A model generated the notes under the pieces. That model worked only from the letters and a program-made list of their open reading frames with translations, was not told the origin of the DNA and searched no databases. Position numbers and translations under genes: made by a program. DNA of 64,000 nt from Mortierella alpina (taxonomy: Eukaryota > Mortierellomycota > Mortierellomycetes > Mortierellales > Mortierellaceae): positions 2,356,001-2,420,000 of the forward strand of contig JANATF010000006.1 of the NCBI GenBank assembly GCA_029449245.1. The letters are read 5' to 3'. Positions 34,227 to 45,965 of the stretch are shown here, piece after piece. The first letter of the stretch is position 1. Each line of letters begins with the position of its first letter.

Positions 34227-35570
34227 TCATTCCTCTCGCGACGACGGGCTGGAGGGTGTGGAGGAGGCCACGGACACAGACTCCATGGCTTGCTCCAGTA
34301 CTGGCTTGAAGTTCTCGAGAGGCGACCCTACATAGACGACCAGGCCATCGACCAAGAGGACCGCACATGGAATGGCTCTGTACCCGCTTGGTTTGTAGAC
34401 AGCTGTCAAAGTAAAAGTTTGGAAAAGGTTGCATTAGTCTTGAGCACAAGCAGAATCGTTCCTCTCTTCTTTTCTTTTTTTTTTTTTTTTTTTTTTTTGT
34501 TTATCTCTGTGCTCGCTGCTGTGTTCGCTGTGGGTTCCTTGTACCCATAGTCTCTATGTCTCATCGTCCCATAGCTGTCCAACCTCCGGTCCATCTACAG
34601 GACTAGTCCCCAATAGGGCATTCATAATATAGGCGAAGAAGAAGAAGAATCCTTTACCATCTTTTGCAAAGCCTTCTGCGTCGTCCACCATGATCGTGTA
34701 CCGAAACTCTTCTTGATGCTTGACCAAAAAGTCCTTGAGCACATCCATTTTTGGTGGTTTGGTGGCTCCAAAGATGCTCTCATTGTTAATCCCGATAAAG
34801 GCGACCCGTCCTGCATACTCTTCTGCCAGCTGCGATACCTCGGGTGAAGCCTGAATGCATGGATCGCACCTAGGTAGGTAAGGAAAAAAAAGTAGATTTT
34901 GGTCAGTCGATTTCTCGAGTGTGTCATTTTTTTTAAAATCGCACAGCGGCCGAAGGGCCAAGATGATTAATGTCGAGTCGTTCCGTTGTGACTGATGAGA
35001 GTGGGAAAGTGAGTGTGCGGGGAAAGAGGTGGGGGGGCCACAGCACAAAAACGACACCGGTGTGCCAGGAGAGCGTGTAGAAAACTCTATCCGCGCTACA
35101 CCAATAGCTCTGTCGAGAAAAAAAAAGTATTCTAAAAGACAGTGACCAAGCCAGAGACAGCAAAAAAAAAAAGTAGCTTACCAGGAAGCCCAAAAGTCAA
35201 GGACCACCACCCGTTCCTCGCCCGAGAAATAGGGTCCCGAGACGTGTTTGCACTTTGAGGCAATGACCGCTGGATCGATCCTTGTTCCGAGGATAGGGCT
35301 CTTCCAGCCCGGTCTAAAACACATGTGGGGGCCTTTCTTCAGCTCGGCACGGATGGTTTCGTATGATTCAATCTGGAAGCGGGAGAGCAGCTCAAAAGGG
35401 TCTGCAAAGCCGATTTCCTGCGCACGCGACTTGAACTGATCAATGGCCCGGTCAAAGGGCTCGTCCTCCCACTTGTCCTCGTACTTGTCCTCGAAGGGTT
35501 TGCTGAGGATCTTGGTGTAGGCGTCGATCAGTAACTTTTCGTTCTCGGTCAGGGGCGGATTGGGTGCCAT
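34227..35570 (-). CDS. Thioredoxin-fold (TlpA/AhpC-TSA-like) redox protein
   Basis: Exons 35570-35182, 34869-34658 and 34402-34227 (258 aa). The first ~115 residues are a charged helical region without a known match (MAPNPPLTENEKLLIDAYTK, then FDRAIDQFKSRAQEIGF). A thioredoxin fold follows: VVVLDFWASWCDPC, with an active-site pair Cys131-Cys134 split by an intron, VAFIGINNE, KDFLVKHQEEFRYTIMVDD, and YRAIPCAVLLVDG with the conserved cis-proline. The arrangement resembles TlpA/thiol-disulfide oxidoreductases found in many fungi. CDPC is an uncommon active-site dipeptide (classical thioredoxin is CGPC), which should shift its redox potential. No signal peptide is seen, so a cytosolic place is likely. 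Function and partners are unknown. Intron 2 contains a 24-T run on the plus strand. Confidence 0.85.
34475..34498 (+). repeat. 24-T homopolymer inside an intron
   Basis: Lies in intron 2 of the minus-strand thioredoxin-fold gene, so it reads as poly-A in the transcript. Confidence 0.9.
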
Positions 35571-37365
35571 GGCGTATTATTGTTCTCGGTAAGAGGAGGG
35601 GTGATCGCGTGGCTCCGAGGAAGGCGACTTGAAAGATATGATTGCTGCTCGACAAGATGTCCGAGTAAGATAGAGAGAGTATGCGAGCAAGAGATAGAGA
35701 GAGAGAGAGCGAGAGAGCGAGCGTGAAAGAGGGTAATGGTATGGGCAAGGGGGGGGCGGCAGAGGTGAGTAATATGAAACGCCGTCCCAGAGGTATTCGA
35801 GCCCAGGTAAAGAGGTGTGCAGCAGTGAAGCGTCGAGGTTGTCGGTGCAACTATGCAGGTAGAGCAAGGCTGGTTGTGGACAGGAGTAATAAACAACAAC
35901 AAGGGAAGGTTGAAAGGGGGCTGATGAATGAGTGCTTGGTGGGAAAGAGAGTTGCTGAATGGGATGAGTAGGTTTGCGCTTGATGATGACCCGAGCTCGG
36001 GGCAGGTAGGACAGCTGGCAATGGGTAAGCAGCGACGCGGATGGAAGTTGGAGGACACAGGGGCGGAGGAATGGCGTGCAGGGGTGGCAGGAGTGGCAGG
36101 AGCAGGTGTGGCGAGCAATGCACAAGACGAGCAGGGAACGAGAGCAGAGAAGAGATGGATGGAGCGCAAGATGGGGATGGACGACGACAGTAATATATAT
36201 GTATGGTATTATAAAAACAGGGTCGAGTGGGCAGCGTGAATGCGAGGGCCAGGCTGGGGGTGAGGACGTGCGATTGGTCGGGCCAGTCGGTGGGCAGCAA
36301 AAGAAAAAGAATTCCTGTCGCCCGATTTCCCTTCGCCGCAGAGGACTAGCGCGCATCGACGTGTTTGTGCGTGTGTGTGCTTGTGTGCGTGTGTGAGCGT
36401 GTGCGTGCGTGAGTGCGTGTGTGTGCCCCATGCTCGGGCCGAGGCTGTTCTTCCATTGCGGGGTCTGGACCATCTCTCGCCGCGCATGGTCAGAGACAAG
36501 TTCATCCCATCCATCCGACCATTTTGGGAACGCAGCACGGAACAGAGATCGCCTACCAGAGTCGAACACATCGTGTCCGACCATCGTCAACTTTATTAGC
36601 CAAAGAGGTGCTCGACTGGACACAAGCGCAGGTGTGGATCCAACAAACAAAACACAGACACCAGAAAAAAAAAAAGAAAGAAAGAAAGGGGGCTGCAACA
36701 TCGCAGTGCCACCAGAACAGGACGCCAAACACCTGGGAGATTGCCGCCCTTGAAGTTGTAGCAAGGACCAAGAAGACCAAGAAGACCAAGAAGACCAGCA
36801 TCTCGACCCGGTGTCGTTGGATCTCTCCGCTTGAACTTTGTGCAACCGCAGGCAAAAGGGCTTTCCGCTTCGGTTGTGTCACTCTGCCAAACTAGCCGCA
36901 ACGCGTCTCACTAGTGCGGAGGGCGCTTGGGAAAGCGTGTTCCAAAAGTGCTTGGAAAAACAAATGCTGGCGCTCCCTCGGCGCGGTGACTGCTGGCGAG
37001 GGATGGCGCCCCTGCTCTGCCTGCAGGGGGCCTTGTCGTTTTCCATGCATGGGAACAGGCTAGAAAGGTGCGCCGCACAGGAACACTGCATGAGTGCACA
37101 GCACCCCCCCCACCCATGGCCATGCACGCGCTCTTTGCTTCGCATGAGTGCTGCAGCACAGCATAGCACTATGCCCGGCTGCCTGTCAACCAGTTGTGAC
37201 TGGTGCCCTGAGCGCTGCGATAAAAACGACAACAGTCGCCAAAGCCAAATCGCCTGTCCTCGCCTGTCCTCGCCCGTCCTTCGTCTTTGCCCCCTTCGCC
37301 TGCGCTTCTCTCTGTCCCTCTGCGTCTGATCCCATCCTGCTCCCGGACAGCCCAATCGGAGCGCC
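35571..37365. other. 1.8 kb intergenic region with microsatellites
   Basis: Divergent 5' flanks of the thioredoxin-like and kinesin genes. It holds a GA-rich repeat (about 35672-35731), a GT/GC-rich repeat (36362-36425), an A-rich GAAA tract (36665-36688) and an AAGACC hexamer repeat (36769-36797). A 422-codon minus frame here is biased low-complexity sequence and was not called. No RNA gene is seen. Confidence 0.55.
36362..36425. repeat. (GT)n/(GC)n alternating purine-pyrimidine microsatellite
   Basis: About 64 bp of GTGTGTGC-type sequence. Alternating purine-pyrimidine runs like this can adopt Z-DNA. Confidence 0.8.
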
Positions 37366-40300
37366 ATGGCCAAAGTAGCCAAGCATGCCAGGCCCGCCAG
37401 GTACGTGCCTGTCCCCGCTCGCCATCTTCTCTCCTGCCCCTCGACCCTGCACTCTGCCTCGGCGATCGCGCGAATGCCAACCTCTTTTGTGTCTGCCCAT
37501 CATGCCTGTGTACAATAGCCTGCCAAAGAAGAAGAGCCATGCACCACCAGAGTCGGCAGCGCGCGCAGGCGGGACCTCGGCTGCATCGCGCCTTCAAGAG
37601 ATCTCGCGGACAGCATCCTCGCTTCCTATGCCCACATCCACCTCCTCGAAAAGCGCGATGCCGACCCACCCGCGTCTGCTCAACCAGTCCCGCTATTTGC
37701 GACCAACGAAGCTCTACCCCAAGGACCACCTCAAGGCATCACCAAAGGCCATGCGCACCCAGCGAACCACCTTAGGACCCCCGTTGTTCGATGTCAGGAC
37801 TGCACCGAGCCCAAAGTCAGCAAACCGCCTGCAGTCATCACCCCTCAACCGAGCGAACGCGTCGTTGGCATCAGGCAGGAAAACCGAGCCCGCGCAAGTC
37901 AACACCAGGTACTCGTTCAGCGATTTGGAAATGAAGACTCTAAGCTCAATACCATCCGATGACTCTTCAGACGACATGCCCGGAAACTCTGGTCTCGACT
38001 CAAAAGTCACCGTAAAGGCAGCGCAGGCTTTACCAAAGAGCAGCGGACCCACCATGGAGCCGGTCCAGGTATAAACTGTCGCGAGATCTTTGAATTCAAA
38101 AGTCATGCGGGAATCAACCATGTGCGCACCCTGGTCCTAATGACTTCTCCTTCCTCCATGCAACTTTGTTCTCTAGACGTTTTTGCGGCTCCGGCCACCA
38201 CACCCTTCAGCAGCGGATCAGGAAGAATCTCATAGCTACGTGGACATCCTGAACAACACCGATGTTCTCATGGCGCCGCCACCAAGTGTAAGTGCGCTTT
38301 TCGGTACTGGAGTTAGGCTTGCTAATGTGATGTAGACCCTGGTGCCTTCAGTGCGACTAATCATCAAGGAACTGCCTGCTCTGATCAGGCTCGTGCAAAG
38401 TCCCCGTCCAAGTACACCTTTACAAAAGTCTTTGATCCAACAGCAACACAAACCGACGTATTCAACGATGCCTGCGCACCCTTGTTGACCCCATTGCTAA
38501 GAGAGGACGATTCCAATGCTGTATTGTTTGCATACGGCGCAAGTGCTTCGGGGAAAACGCACTCTATCGTTGGCTCCAATATACCCGATCAGGCTGGTAT
38601 CCTCCCTAGAACCCTGGACGTGCTGTTTAAATCAATCAGAGCTATTGCCACGGATTCGGGCGAAGCCTCTCAGTACCGTCCAGCGGGATATCGCGACGTG
38701 GAGAAGGTTGACCCAGCTGGACTGGGCCAGAGCATGAAGAGTGAGAAGGATCGCCGCATCCAGATCAAAACCTTTAAGAGAATGGCGCGGGAATTCTCAA
38801 AGACCCCAGGCTTGGGGGGCCACACCGCCGGCTTCGAGTTCCCAACCCGTGAAGATAGAGTGGACTATAATGGTAACGGTAAGTCTTTGCTTTCATGGTC
38901 ATTCAGAATCCAGGCGGAGCTAATTCGGTTAAATATTAACGCTTCGCTACCCTATATCATTTCCCAAAGCTATATCACTGCCAAAAGGGATGGACTACAC
39001 GGTGTGGATATCGTGCGCAGAGCTGTACACAGAAAAGATATACGACTTGCTAGCGGATCCGGCACCCGGCACCCAGTCTCTGTTGTTCAGTGCAATGAGT
39101 ACTAAGCGGCGAGAATTGTACCTGAAAAGGGACAACTCAACTGGGCACAAGTACATTGACGGCCTAAAGGAGGTCGAGGTCAGGACGTTGGAGGAGGCCC
39201 TGCTCGTACTCAGTGTGGGACTTGGCCAAAGACAAGTGTACTCCAAGCTCAGCAACAAGTACTCATCACGGAGCCACTGCATATTCACCATCAAAGTTCT
39301 CAAAACGCCTCAGTTTGGAAGCTCTGCGACAGAGGATGCAGCCAAAGGGAAGACGTCTGTCGCGAGGCTATCAATCGTGGATCTCGCGGGGCCGGAGCGG
39401 TTCCAAGGCATTAAAACCACGGGCCAGCGACCAAAGGAGGGGGGCAGCATCAACACCAGCCTGATGGTGTTGGGCCACTGCATGGAGGTTCTAAGGCAAA
39501 ATCAAAAGTCGTCCAAGGTACCGTCACATAACATGCGTTTTGTCCGTCATCCAACCCGTTTCTCGTTCTTTTGTCCTTGACCGCCATCAACCTCACGCTG
39601 ATAGATCCCACAGCCTGTACCGTTCCGACACTCCATCCTCACCCAGCTCTTTCAGTGCGCGTTGGAGGGCAAGTCTGCTAGCACGCGTGTGACCCTGCTC
39701 ATCGCCACCAACCCGCACGGGAACGAGTTTGACGAAACAACACAAACCCTGCGGTTTGCCTCAACGCCTATGGACGTCTCGACACCTGTCAAAAACGACA
39801 AGCAGTCTTTTGAGGATGTGATTTCTGATCTGTACGAAAAGATTGGTGCTATGGAGCGGGAGCGGGAAATGATGGACGAGGAGATCAAGGCTGCGGTCAT
39901 TGAGCAGGTGAAGAATGAGGTGCTCAGTGAGATGGCGGACAGACTACGAAGGGAGCGCATCGAGACAGCCTCGGCTGCCACTCAGACCCATATCCCAGCA
40001 CCAATGGATACGTCAACTACAAACCCGGCCAGTTCCTTGATTGATGCTGAACATCAGACCAGTACCACACCTGCCACTGACATGGACGTCCAACCCCTTG
40101 TCCCAGCCCTCACCAAGCTCGTCTCGCTCAGAAGGGCCTCTCCTGTAACCTGCCAGGATGGCTCAGATGAGGTCCATACGAATCTGGGTCTGATATCAGA
40201 GATCAACCGCTTAAAGCGACTTTTGAATGAAGCCAACCAGCGAAATGAAGCATGGCAGTCCTGGCACTTGAGTGCACCTTGTTCTGCTCCTCTTACGGCC

Positions 40301-42492
40301 CCACGGACAGCGGCCTCGCCCATCCACGCCAGTAGCGATATGGCCATGGATTTGGAGGAGGAGCCTGCGAGCACCGAGGACCGGCTATGTGTCGTGGTTT
40401 ACCAAGCAGAGCCTGAACCGACTGCGGAAAGTGCGGAACAGGAGCGTCTCATCCCCTTAGCGCTCGAGGCGACCGTGGCTGAAGATACACACGACGATGA
40501 GGAGAACGCGACAACGATGGACCACGCGCTTGGTGCTGCAGATGATGTGACCTCGATTGATATCGAAAGCCATGGTCTCCCATCGCATAGCCAGACGACA
40601 CCCGACTCTGAGGACGATGGTATGCAGTCCGTTGATGAAACGGATCAGCTGAACTTTGACGAAAGCGATGGGCTCAACTCAGATAAAGAGGACGCTGCGA
40701 CCACCCACTGCTCGAAGGATTCGGATCCAGCAGAAGGTCCTGCGCTAGACAACTCCGTTCACGAAAAGGATCAGCTGAACTCTGGCGAAAACCATGGGCT
40801 CAACTCGGTTAAAGAGGACGCTGCGACCACCAGCTTCTCGACGGATTTGGGTCCTGCAGAAGGTCCTGCGCTAGACAACTCCGTTCATGAAAAGGATCAG
40901 CTGAACTCTGACGAAAGCAATGGGCTCAACTCAGTTAAAGAGGACGCTGCGACCACCGGCTTCTCGACGGATTTGGGTCCTGCGGAAGGTCCTGCGCTAG
41001 ACAACTCCGTTCATGAAAAGGATCAGCTGAACTCTGACGAAAGCGATGGGCTCAACTCAGTTAAAGAGGACGCTGCGACCACCCGCTGCTCGACGGATTT
41101 GGATCCAGCAGAAGGTCCTGCGCTAGACAATTCCGTTCATGAAAAGGTTCCAGACGTCAGCCATGTAAACCTAGCAGGTATGTTCAATATGTGTCCTCGC
41201 GGTAGTCCTAGAAACGGAAGGCAATCTTAAGCCGTTCGGGGAACTGGTCTCTAACTTGAACTTTATGCTGCTGTTGTCTTATCGTAGTGGAGACGACTAG
41301 TAGTGACCAGGACGAACTCATTGATGACCATAACGGACCGGACGAAGAGACAACATCATCGTCACCGTCATCGCCTCGCCAAAACCCATCTCCGGGCCCC
41401 CAATGCGCAGTTGTAATTGCCGACATGCCTACTGAACCGTGCGTTCACCGTGAATCATCACCAGGATCTGGCTCGCAATTTGTGTCGGAGGACAGCGAAG
41501 GTCAGGAGTCTGCAGTGTTGATGCCGTTCTTTTCAAGGAGCATGGAGGTGGCTGTGGATTCCAGGGATGTAAGCCCTGTGAATGAGCCGGAGCCAACAAC
41601 GTTCACGCCCGATGAAGAGCTGGATCTGGAACATGGCCTGCGTTCTCCACACAACCCCCCGGGTAGTACTTATTGGGGACCCAACCCTTTCAACCCCCAG
41701 GACGGTGCAAAGAATTTGGAGGGTGTCAAGGATGTCAAGGAGAGCGAAAACGTAAGGGAATATGAGGATGTCGAGGAGCACGAGAACAACAAGGAAAACG
41801 AGGATGCCCAGGAGTACGAGGACGTGAAGGACTATGAACATGTCGATACGTACGAGGATGTCAAGGACTATGAAGATGTCGATACATACGAGGATGTCAA
41901 GGACTATGAAGATGTCGAGACGTACGAGGATGTCAAGGACTCTGAAGATGTCGAAAAGTTCGAGGACCTTAGGGAGTATGAGGATGTCAGTCCTGTGGAG
42001 GAACCCTTACCAGAGACATTCGCGCTGGGTGCCTCGTCTCCACGTAGCCGTTCAGGCAGTCCTTACTGGGATGCTAGCTCGTTGAGCCCGCAGGTGATCA
42101 CGCAGGAATTTGAGGAGCCGGAGCCGGGGCAGACCGTCCTTCCTCCACACACTCCATCTCCACAAACTCCTCCCCGAAAAACCCCTCCCCAACACAGCCC
42201 ACTCGCCAGCCCTGCCTGGGAAGCAGAGCCTTTCAACTTTAAGTTGGACGATCGATACGGCAGTGAGGCGGATGCTGACCAGGTCTCGACGCAGCTCAGC
42301 GCGCATGAGGAGGCACGGCAGCCCAATGACGCCCATGAGACTCTGTTCGTGGACATGGCGCCTATGACGCCAAAGCGCAAGAGGAAGCTCCGGCAGAAGA
42401 ACGCGGTGTTTGAGGAGGAGATGGGCGAGAGTGTAGGTCTGCCACCGCCCGAGACCATGACGCGCCGCAAGCGGACGCGAAAGTGGGACTAG
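37366..42492 (+). CDS. Kinesin-6-like motor protein with repeat-rich acidic tail
   Basis: Seven exons: 37366-37400, 37519-38068, 38177-38287, 38389-38878, 38988-39517, 39605-41177 and 41288-42492 (1497 aa). The motor begins near residue 196 (TFLRLRPPHPS). P-loop is GASASGKT (282-289), switch I SNKYSSRSHCIF, switch II IVDLAGPERF, and PVPFRHSILTQLF the conserved last helix. Between LPRTLDVLFKSI and DYTVWISCAELYTEKIYDLL a ~75-residue insert interrupts the motor; a long loop-6 insert and an ASASGKT-like P-loop are features of kinesin-6 (KIF20/MKLP/Klp9), which acts in the anaphase spindle midzone and cytokinesis. A short coiled coil follows (EKIGAMEREREMMDEEIK). The tail is acidic and disordered, with four 42-aa repeats and a YEDV hexad array, ending in a basic KRKRKLR-like patch and RRKRTRKWD. 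The exon 4 acceptor (38388) is the least certain border. Confidence 0.9.
40643..41146 (+). repeat. Four tandem 126-bp coding repeats in the kinesin tail
   Basis: GATCAGCTGAAC starts units at 40643, 40769, 40895 and 41021, a perfect 126-bp period (42 residues). Each contains the pattern DQLN...ESDGLNS, KEDAATT, then PAEGPALDNSVHEK. DNA identity between units is very high, implying recent expansion and probable length polymorphism. Confidence 0.95.
41755..41992 (+). repeat. 18-bp YEDVKD/YEDVDT hexad array
   Basis: Codes for repeated Tyr-Glu-Asp-Val plus two residues (six-residue units, often paired as a 36-bp unit), grading into EDV/ENV variants. Strongly acidic with regular Tyr and Val spacing. 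Confidence 0.9.
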
Positions 42493-42907
42493 GGCAGCGC
42501 ACACATCTGCACCCGTGTACATAGATAGCTAGTGACCAGCGCGCCCTTCGCATTGCATCCCCCCATTTGCACCATCCAGCCACAGCACCATTGCGCTGGC
42601 TGCAGAGCGACATCTGCACGACAATCGCTATAAACGGCTGTAGCAGCAGTGCATGGACCAGACTAAGGGGTGTCGATCGATCCATCGCCCGCATATTAAT
42701 TTCTGCTTTCGTGCCGATGCTGTTTGCTCGCTCGCTCTCTCTTCTCTTTCTCCACCCTTGCCTGTCGACCTCTCCACCTGTTCTCCTGCACTCGCACTCT
42801 TTGCCTTGGTTTCCTTCTCCTCGTCTCCTCTCTGCCTCGTCTTTGGTCCCGTGGCCTCTCTCCTCATCGTGGATCGCCCATTCACCCGCCGCTTCAACAC
42901 CCCGCCC
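42493..42907 (+). other. Kinesin 3' end and DUG3 promoter
   Basis: Short tandem (same-strand) spacer. A TATAAA at 42629-42634 lies 279 bp before the DUG3 ATG, followed by a C/T-rich leader. No extra gene. Confidence 0.5.
42629..42634 (+). promoter_or_regulatory. TATA box upstream of the DUG3-like gene
   Basis: TATAAA in CGCTATAAACGG, 279 bp before the ATG, followed by a pyrimidine-rich leader. Confidence 0.45.
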
Positions 42908-43069
42908 ATGTGTCGAATGCTTCTCTACAAGGGCAGGCTGCCCATCCAGCTGGCCCATGTACGCCTTCGCCCACCGCACACACACTCACTCACTCACTCA
43001 CACCTTGACACCTTGACACCTTGACAGAATCCACCAAAGCACAGGCTCATGCGCGCGAATGAAAAAACC

Positions 43070-43100
<31 letters not shown>

Positions 43101-45691
43101 ACAGTTCTTCAACAAAACTCTCTTTTCTTTTTCCTTTTTAAACTCATTCTCTTTGGTCGGTCCTGTTCTCCATTCTGGAATGTCGGACGGCCGCCCTTTC
43201 AACTCTATTCCGAATGCGAATGTGCACACGCCTGCTGCTGCTCCGTGCCTCAACGAGTGCAGCTGCTGACCAAGCCGGCCCATTCGATCATCAACCAGTC
43301 CTTTGACTCGAGACTGCGTCTGGACAACAGGCGGCCCATCAACGGTAAGCGGCACAAAAACTTAGCCTCGCAACGCGATCCATGTGTTTAATCTCCTGGA
43401 CACAGCAGCTGCTCATTCCTTCCTTGTGCACACTCTTGCTTCTCCTCCGCTAGGTGATGGCTTTGGTGTCGGTAAGTGCCAAAGATCTTGTATCGTTAGC
43501 GTCCTTTGTTCCCCGTGCCATTTACAGACATCCCGTGCGGAAACACGCGCCATGGGGTGGATCCGGGACAACAAGGCGCATCTGGTTTTCCGCTCTTTCA
43601 TCCAGCAACCTTGAATCTATCAATACCTTTCCTTTTACATGTAACTTCTCTCGCCCTCACGATCTCCTGCTCTCTGCACTGTCTGCCTATATGTGTGTGT
43701 GTGTCACGACAGCAACAACCGTTTTCATATAAGGACATCAGGGTTGTTGTCGTGCATACCGCAATCACAAAAGGCTGGTGGATCAACATTCTATCATGCA
43801 TGTGCATGACATTTATGACTGTGTATGACACGCTTAGCTTGGAAGGAACATGCATCCCAACAAGTGTACTTGTACAGCAAAGAAAGTACTCGAGCTCACT
43901 TGAATGTCAGAAAAAACCACGACTCTAATACGCCATGATGTCTCTAAACCATTGGTTTCTAGGATGGTACGAGTCCGAGCCAGATCCAGAGCTGGACCCC
44001 GCACCGTGCATATTTACATCGGTTACCCCAGCATGGAACAACATGAACTTGATACGACTTGCAGAAAAGATCAAAAGTCCTCTCGTCTTTGCACATGTCC
44101 GTGCCTCGACTGCAGGATCGGTTTCGGAAAGCAACTGTAAGGAAGACTTTGTTTTTAGAGTGTCTGCTTGTTCTGAATCTGCATATGTTCAAGGATGTTG
44201 TTGTTGGGGGGAGGCTAGCTCGTTTTCTTTACATCTTGTCGAAAGATAGACAACACGGACAACTGATGTCGTTTACTTTTACTGCCCCATCATTTGAATA
44301 GGCCATCCTTGGCAGTACGGGCGACTAATGTTCATGCACAATGGCAACATTGCCGATTTTCACTTGGTAAGCGCGCCCTAAAATGACGCCAGGCGGGTCA
44401 GTCCTGACACCATTCATGCATGTCTTGTATTTGTATACCTTTGATACATACATCTCGACTGCTTGGACTCTGAGCCTGAGAGCAGTACGAGTGTGGTTTT
44501 CCAGCCTTTTCCAACCGCTTTCAATCTGTAGGATGCATTGTGGGTAGGAAGAGTCCCCATTGTTTATCAGCCATGCACTGAACACTGATTTTGCCCTCGC
44601 ATGACCTCGACTATTCTTTGGAGGACGCGTTTTAATAGATTAAGCGCAAAGTCCAAGAATCATTGTCGGACGAGATTTTTCTGAGCGTGAACGGGAACAC
44701 GGACTCTGAATGGGCTTTTGCAGTCTTTCTCAGCCTACTTCAATCACCACTTCAGTCAGAACCGTTTTGTCACACCAAGCTCAAGGATGCCATGCTCAAG
44801 ACCATAGAGAAACTAAACGCCTGGGTAAAGGATGCTGGAATCACCGAAGCCTCCATGATGAACTTTGCGGTCACGGATGGCGTCTCCGTGGTTTGCACAC
44901 GGTACATCAGCTCAAAGACACTGGAGGCGGCAAGTCTTTACTACTCGTCAGGAACACGATTTGAAAGCTACAAGCCTGGACATTACAGGATGGTCAAAGC
45001 CGACAGGCGAGAGGATATTGTCGTCATTGCCTCAGAGCCCTTGACGTTCGAAAAGGCAGACTGGTTGACGATACCTACCAACACGGCAGTGGTCATTACT
45101 TCCAAGATGAACGTTCTGATGTACCCGATTCAGGACGAGTACTACCAACCCAACCTGAAATATCGGGATGAGGAACTTTCCGAGGTCGCGGTGGTGAAGG
45201 GTGAAGGGAGACACGATGGGGCTCGGGACAAGGAGTGCCGCGAGGTTGTCTTTGTTGAAGAGAATCGTTCACTACCTACAGCGGGAGTAGAAAAGGTCAG
45301 CGTGGATACGGATACAGATCTGGCCAAGCGCTCACCTGCCAGGGATGTACAAGGAGCAGACAGTGGAAGCAGTGCGCCCTCGACCCCAGTAGTCACCTCA
45401 AGGCCATCATCGAGTTATTTCCCATCATCGCCTTCAGCCTCGTCCCTGTCGACTCTGTCATCGCATCTCAATGATACTGCTTTGCACAGCGACGAGGCGG
45501 GCTGCGATGACAGCGATTCGGATATTCAGGCAGGCACGGCCAATGAGAGTGAACAGCATTCAGTGGACAATCAAGCGAGGAACGAGGACAACTGCGATGA
45601 TGAGATTGAAGAGGACTACCGCATCTTTCCAGTTCAGAGATCGTCGCTCCCGATGCTAATCTCTCGTGACGCTGCGCCCAGGTCCGTCTGA
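42908..45691 (+). CDS. DUG3: Class II glutamine amidotransferase, DUG3-type
   Basis: Exons 42908-42958, 43263-43344, 43454-43471 (18 nt), 43963-44136, 44302-44366 and 44639-45691 (480 aa). The start MCRMLLYKGRLPIQLAHLLT has Cys2, the N-terminal nucleophile exposed when Met is removed. SIINQSFDSRLRLDNRRP, NGDGFGVGWY, FTSVTPAWNNMNLIRLAEKI, HVRASTAGSVSESNCHPW and MFMHNGNIADF are typical of the GATase class II (Ntn-hydrolase) fold. ASLYYSSGTRFESYKPGHYR is a DUG3 family signature. With Dug1 and Dug2 it forms the alternative glutathione-degradation complex in yeast (family knowledge). The protein is longer than yeast Dug3 (about 357 aa) because of a ~110-residue Ser/Asp/Glu-rich tail. Intron 1 holds a 28-A run; the 18-nt exon codes the conserved GDGFGVG core. 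Confidence 0.95.
43070..43097 (+). repeat. 28-A homopolymer in DUG3 intron 1
   Basis: Uninterrupted run of A in the first intron. Not near either splice site. It may be length-variable. Confidence 0.9.
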
Positions 45692-45965
45692 AAGGTATTT
45701 GGGGGTGTGAAGATCCTCCGAATAGCCACGATACCATACTTTTCCTTTCTGGACTAGAGCAGTTTTTTTAGAACGAATACACACCGTTTGAATGCCAAGG
45801 CGCCTCAGCTCATGAGCTCGTCGCGATTTTTGCCAGACGTGTTTATTTTTTTCAAGCCCAGGGATTGTCTACTCGTTTTCGCCTCATTTTTTAAAAAAAG
45901 AAAGCGCTTTCATTTTTTTTTTTTGGAGGCAGAGTTGGAGAGGACATCCTGCCATATCGTGGTTT

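Noticed and set aside
35577-36845. 422-codon open frame on the minus strand
   Set aside because: It runs through microsatellites and has His/Ser/Pro/Leu-biased low-complexity composition with no recognisable domain; it lies in the promoter of two divergent genes.
40643-41146. Regular repeats considered as a CRISPR array
   Set aside because: The units are contiguous 126-bp coding repeats with no unique spacers, in a eukaryotic gene.
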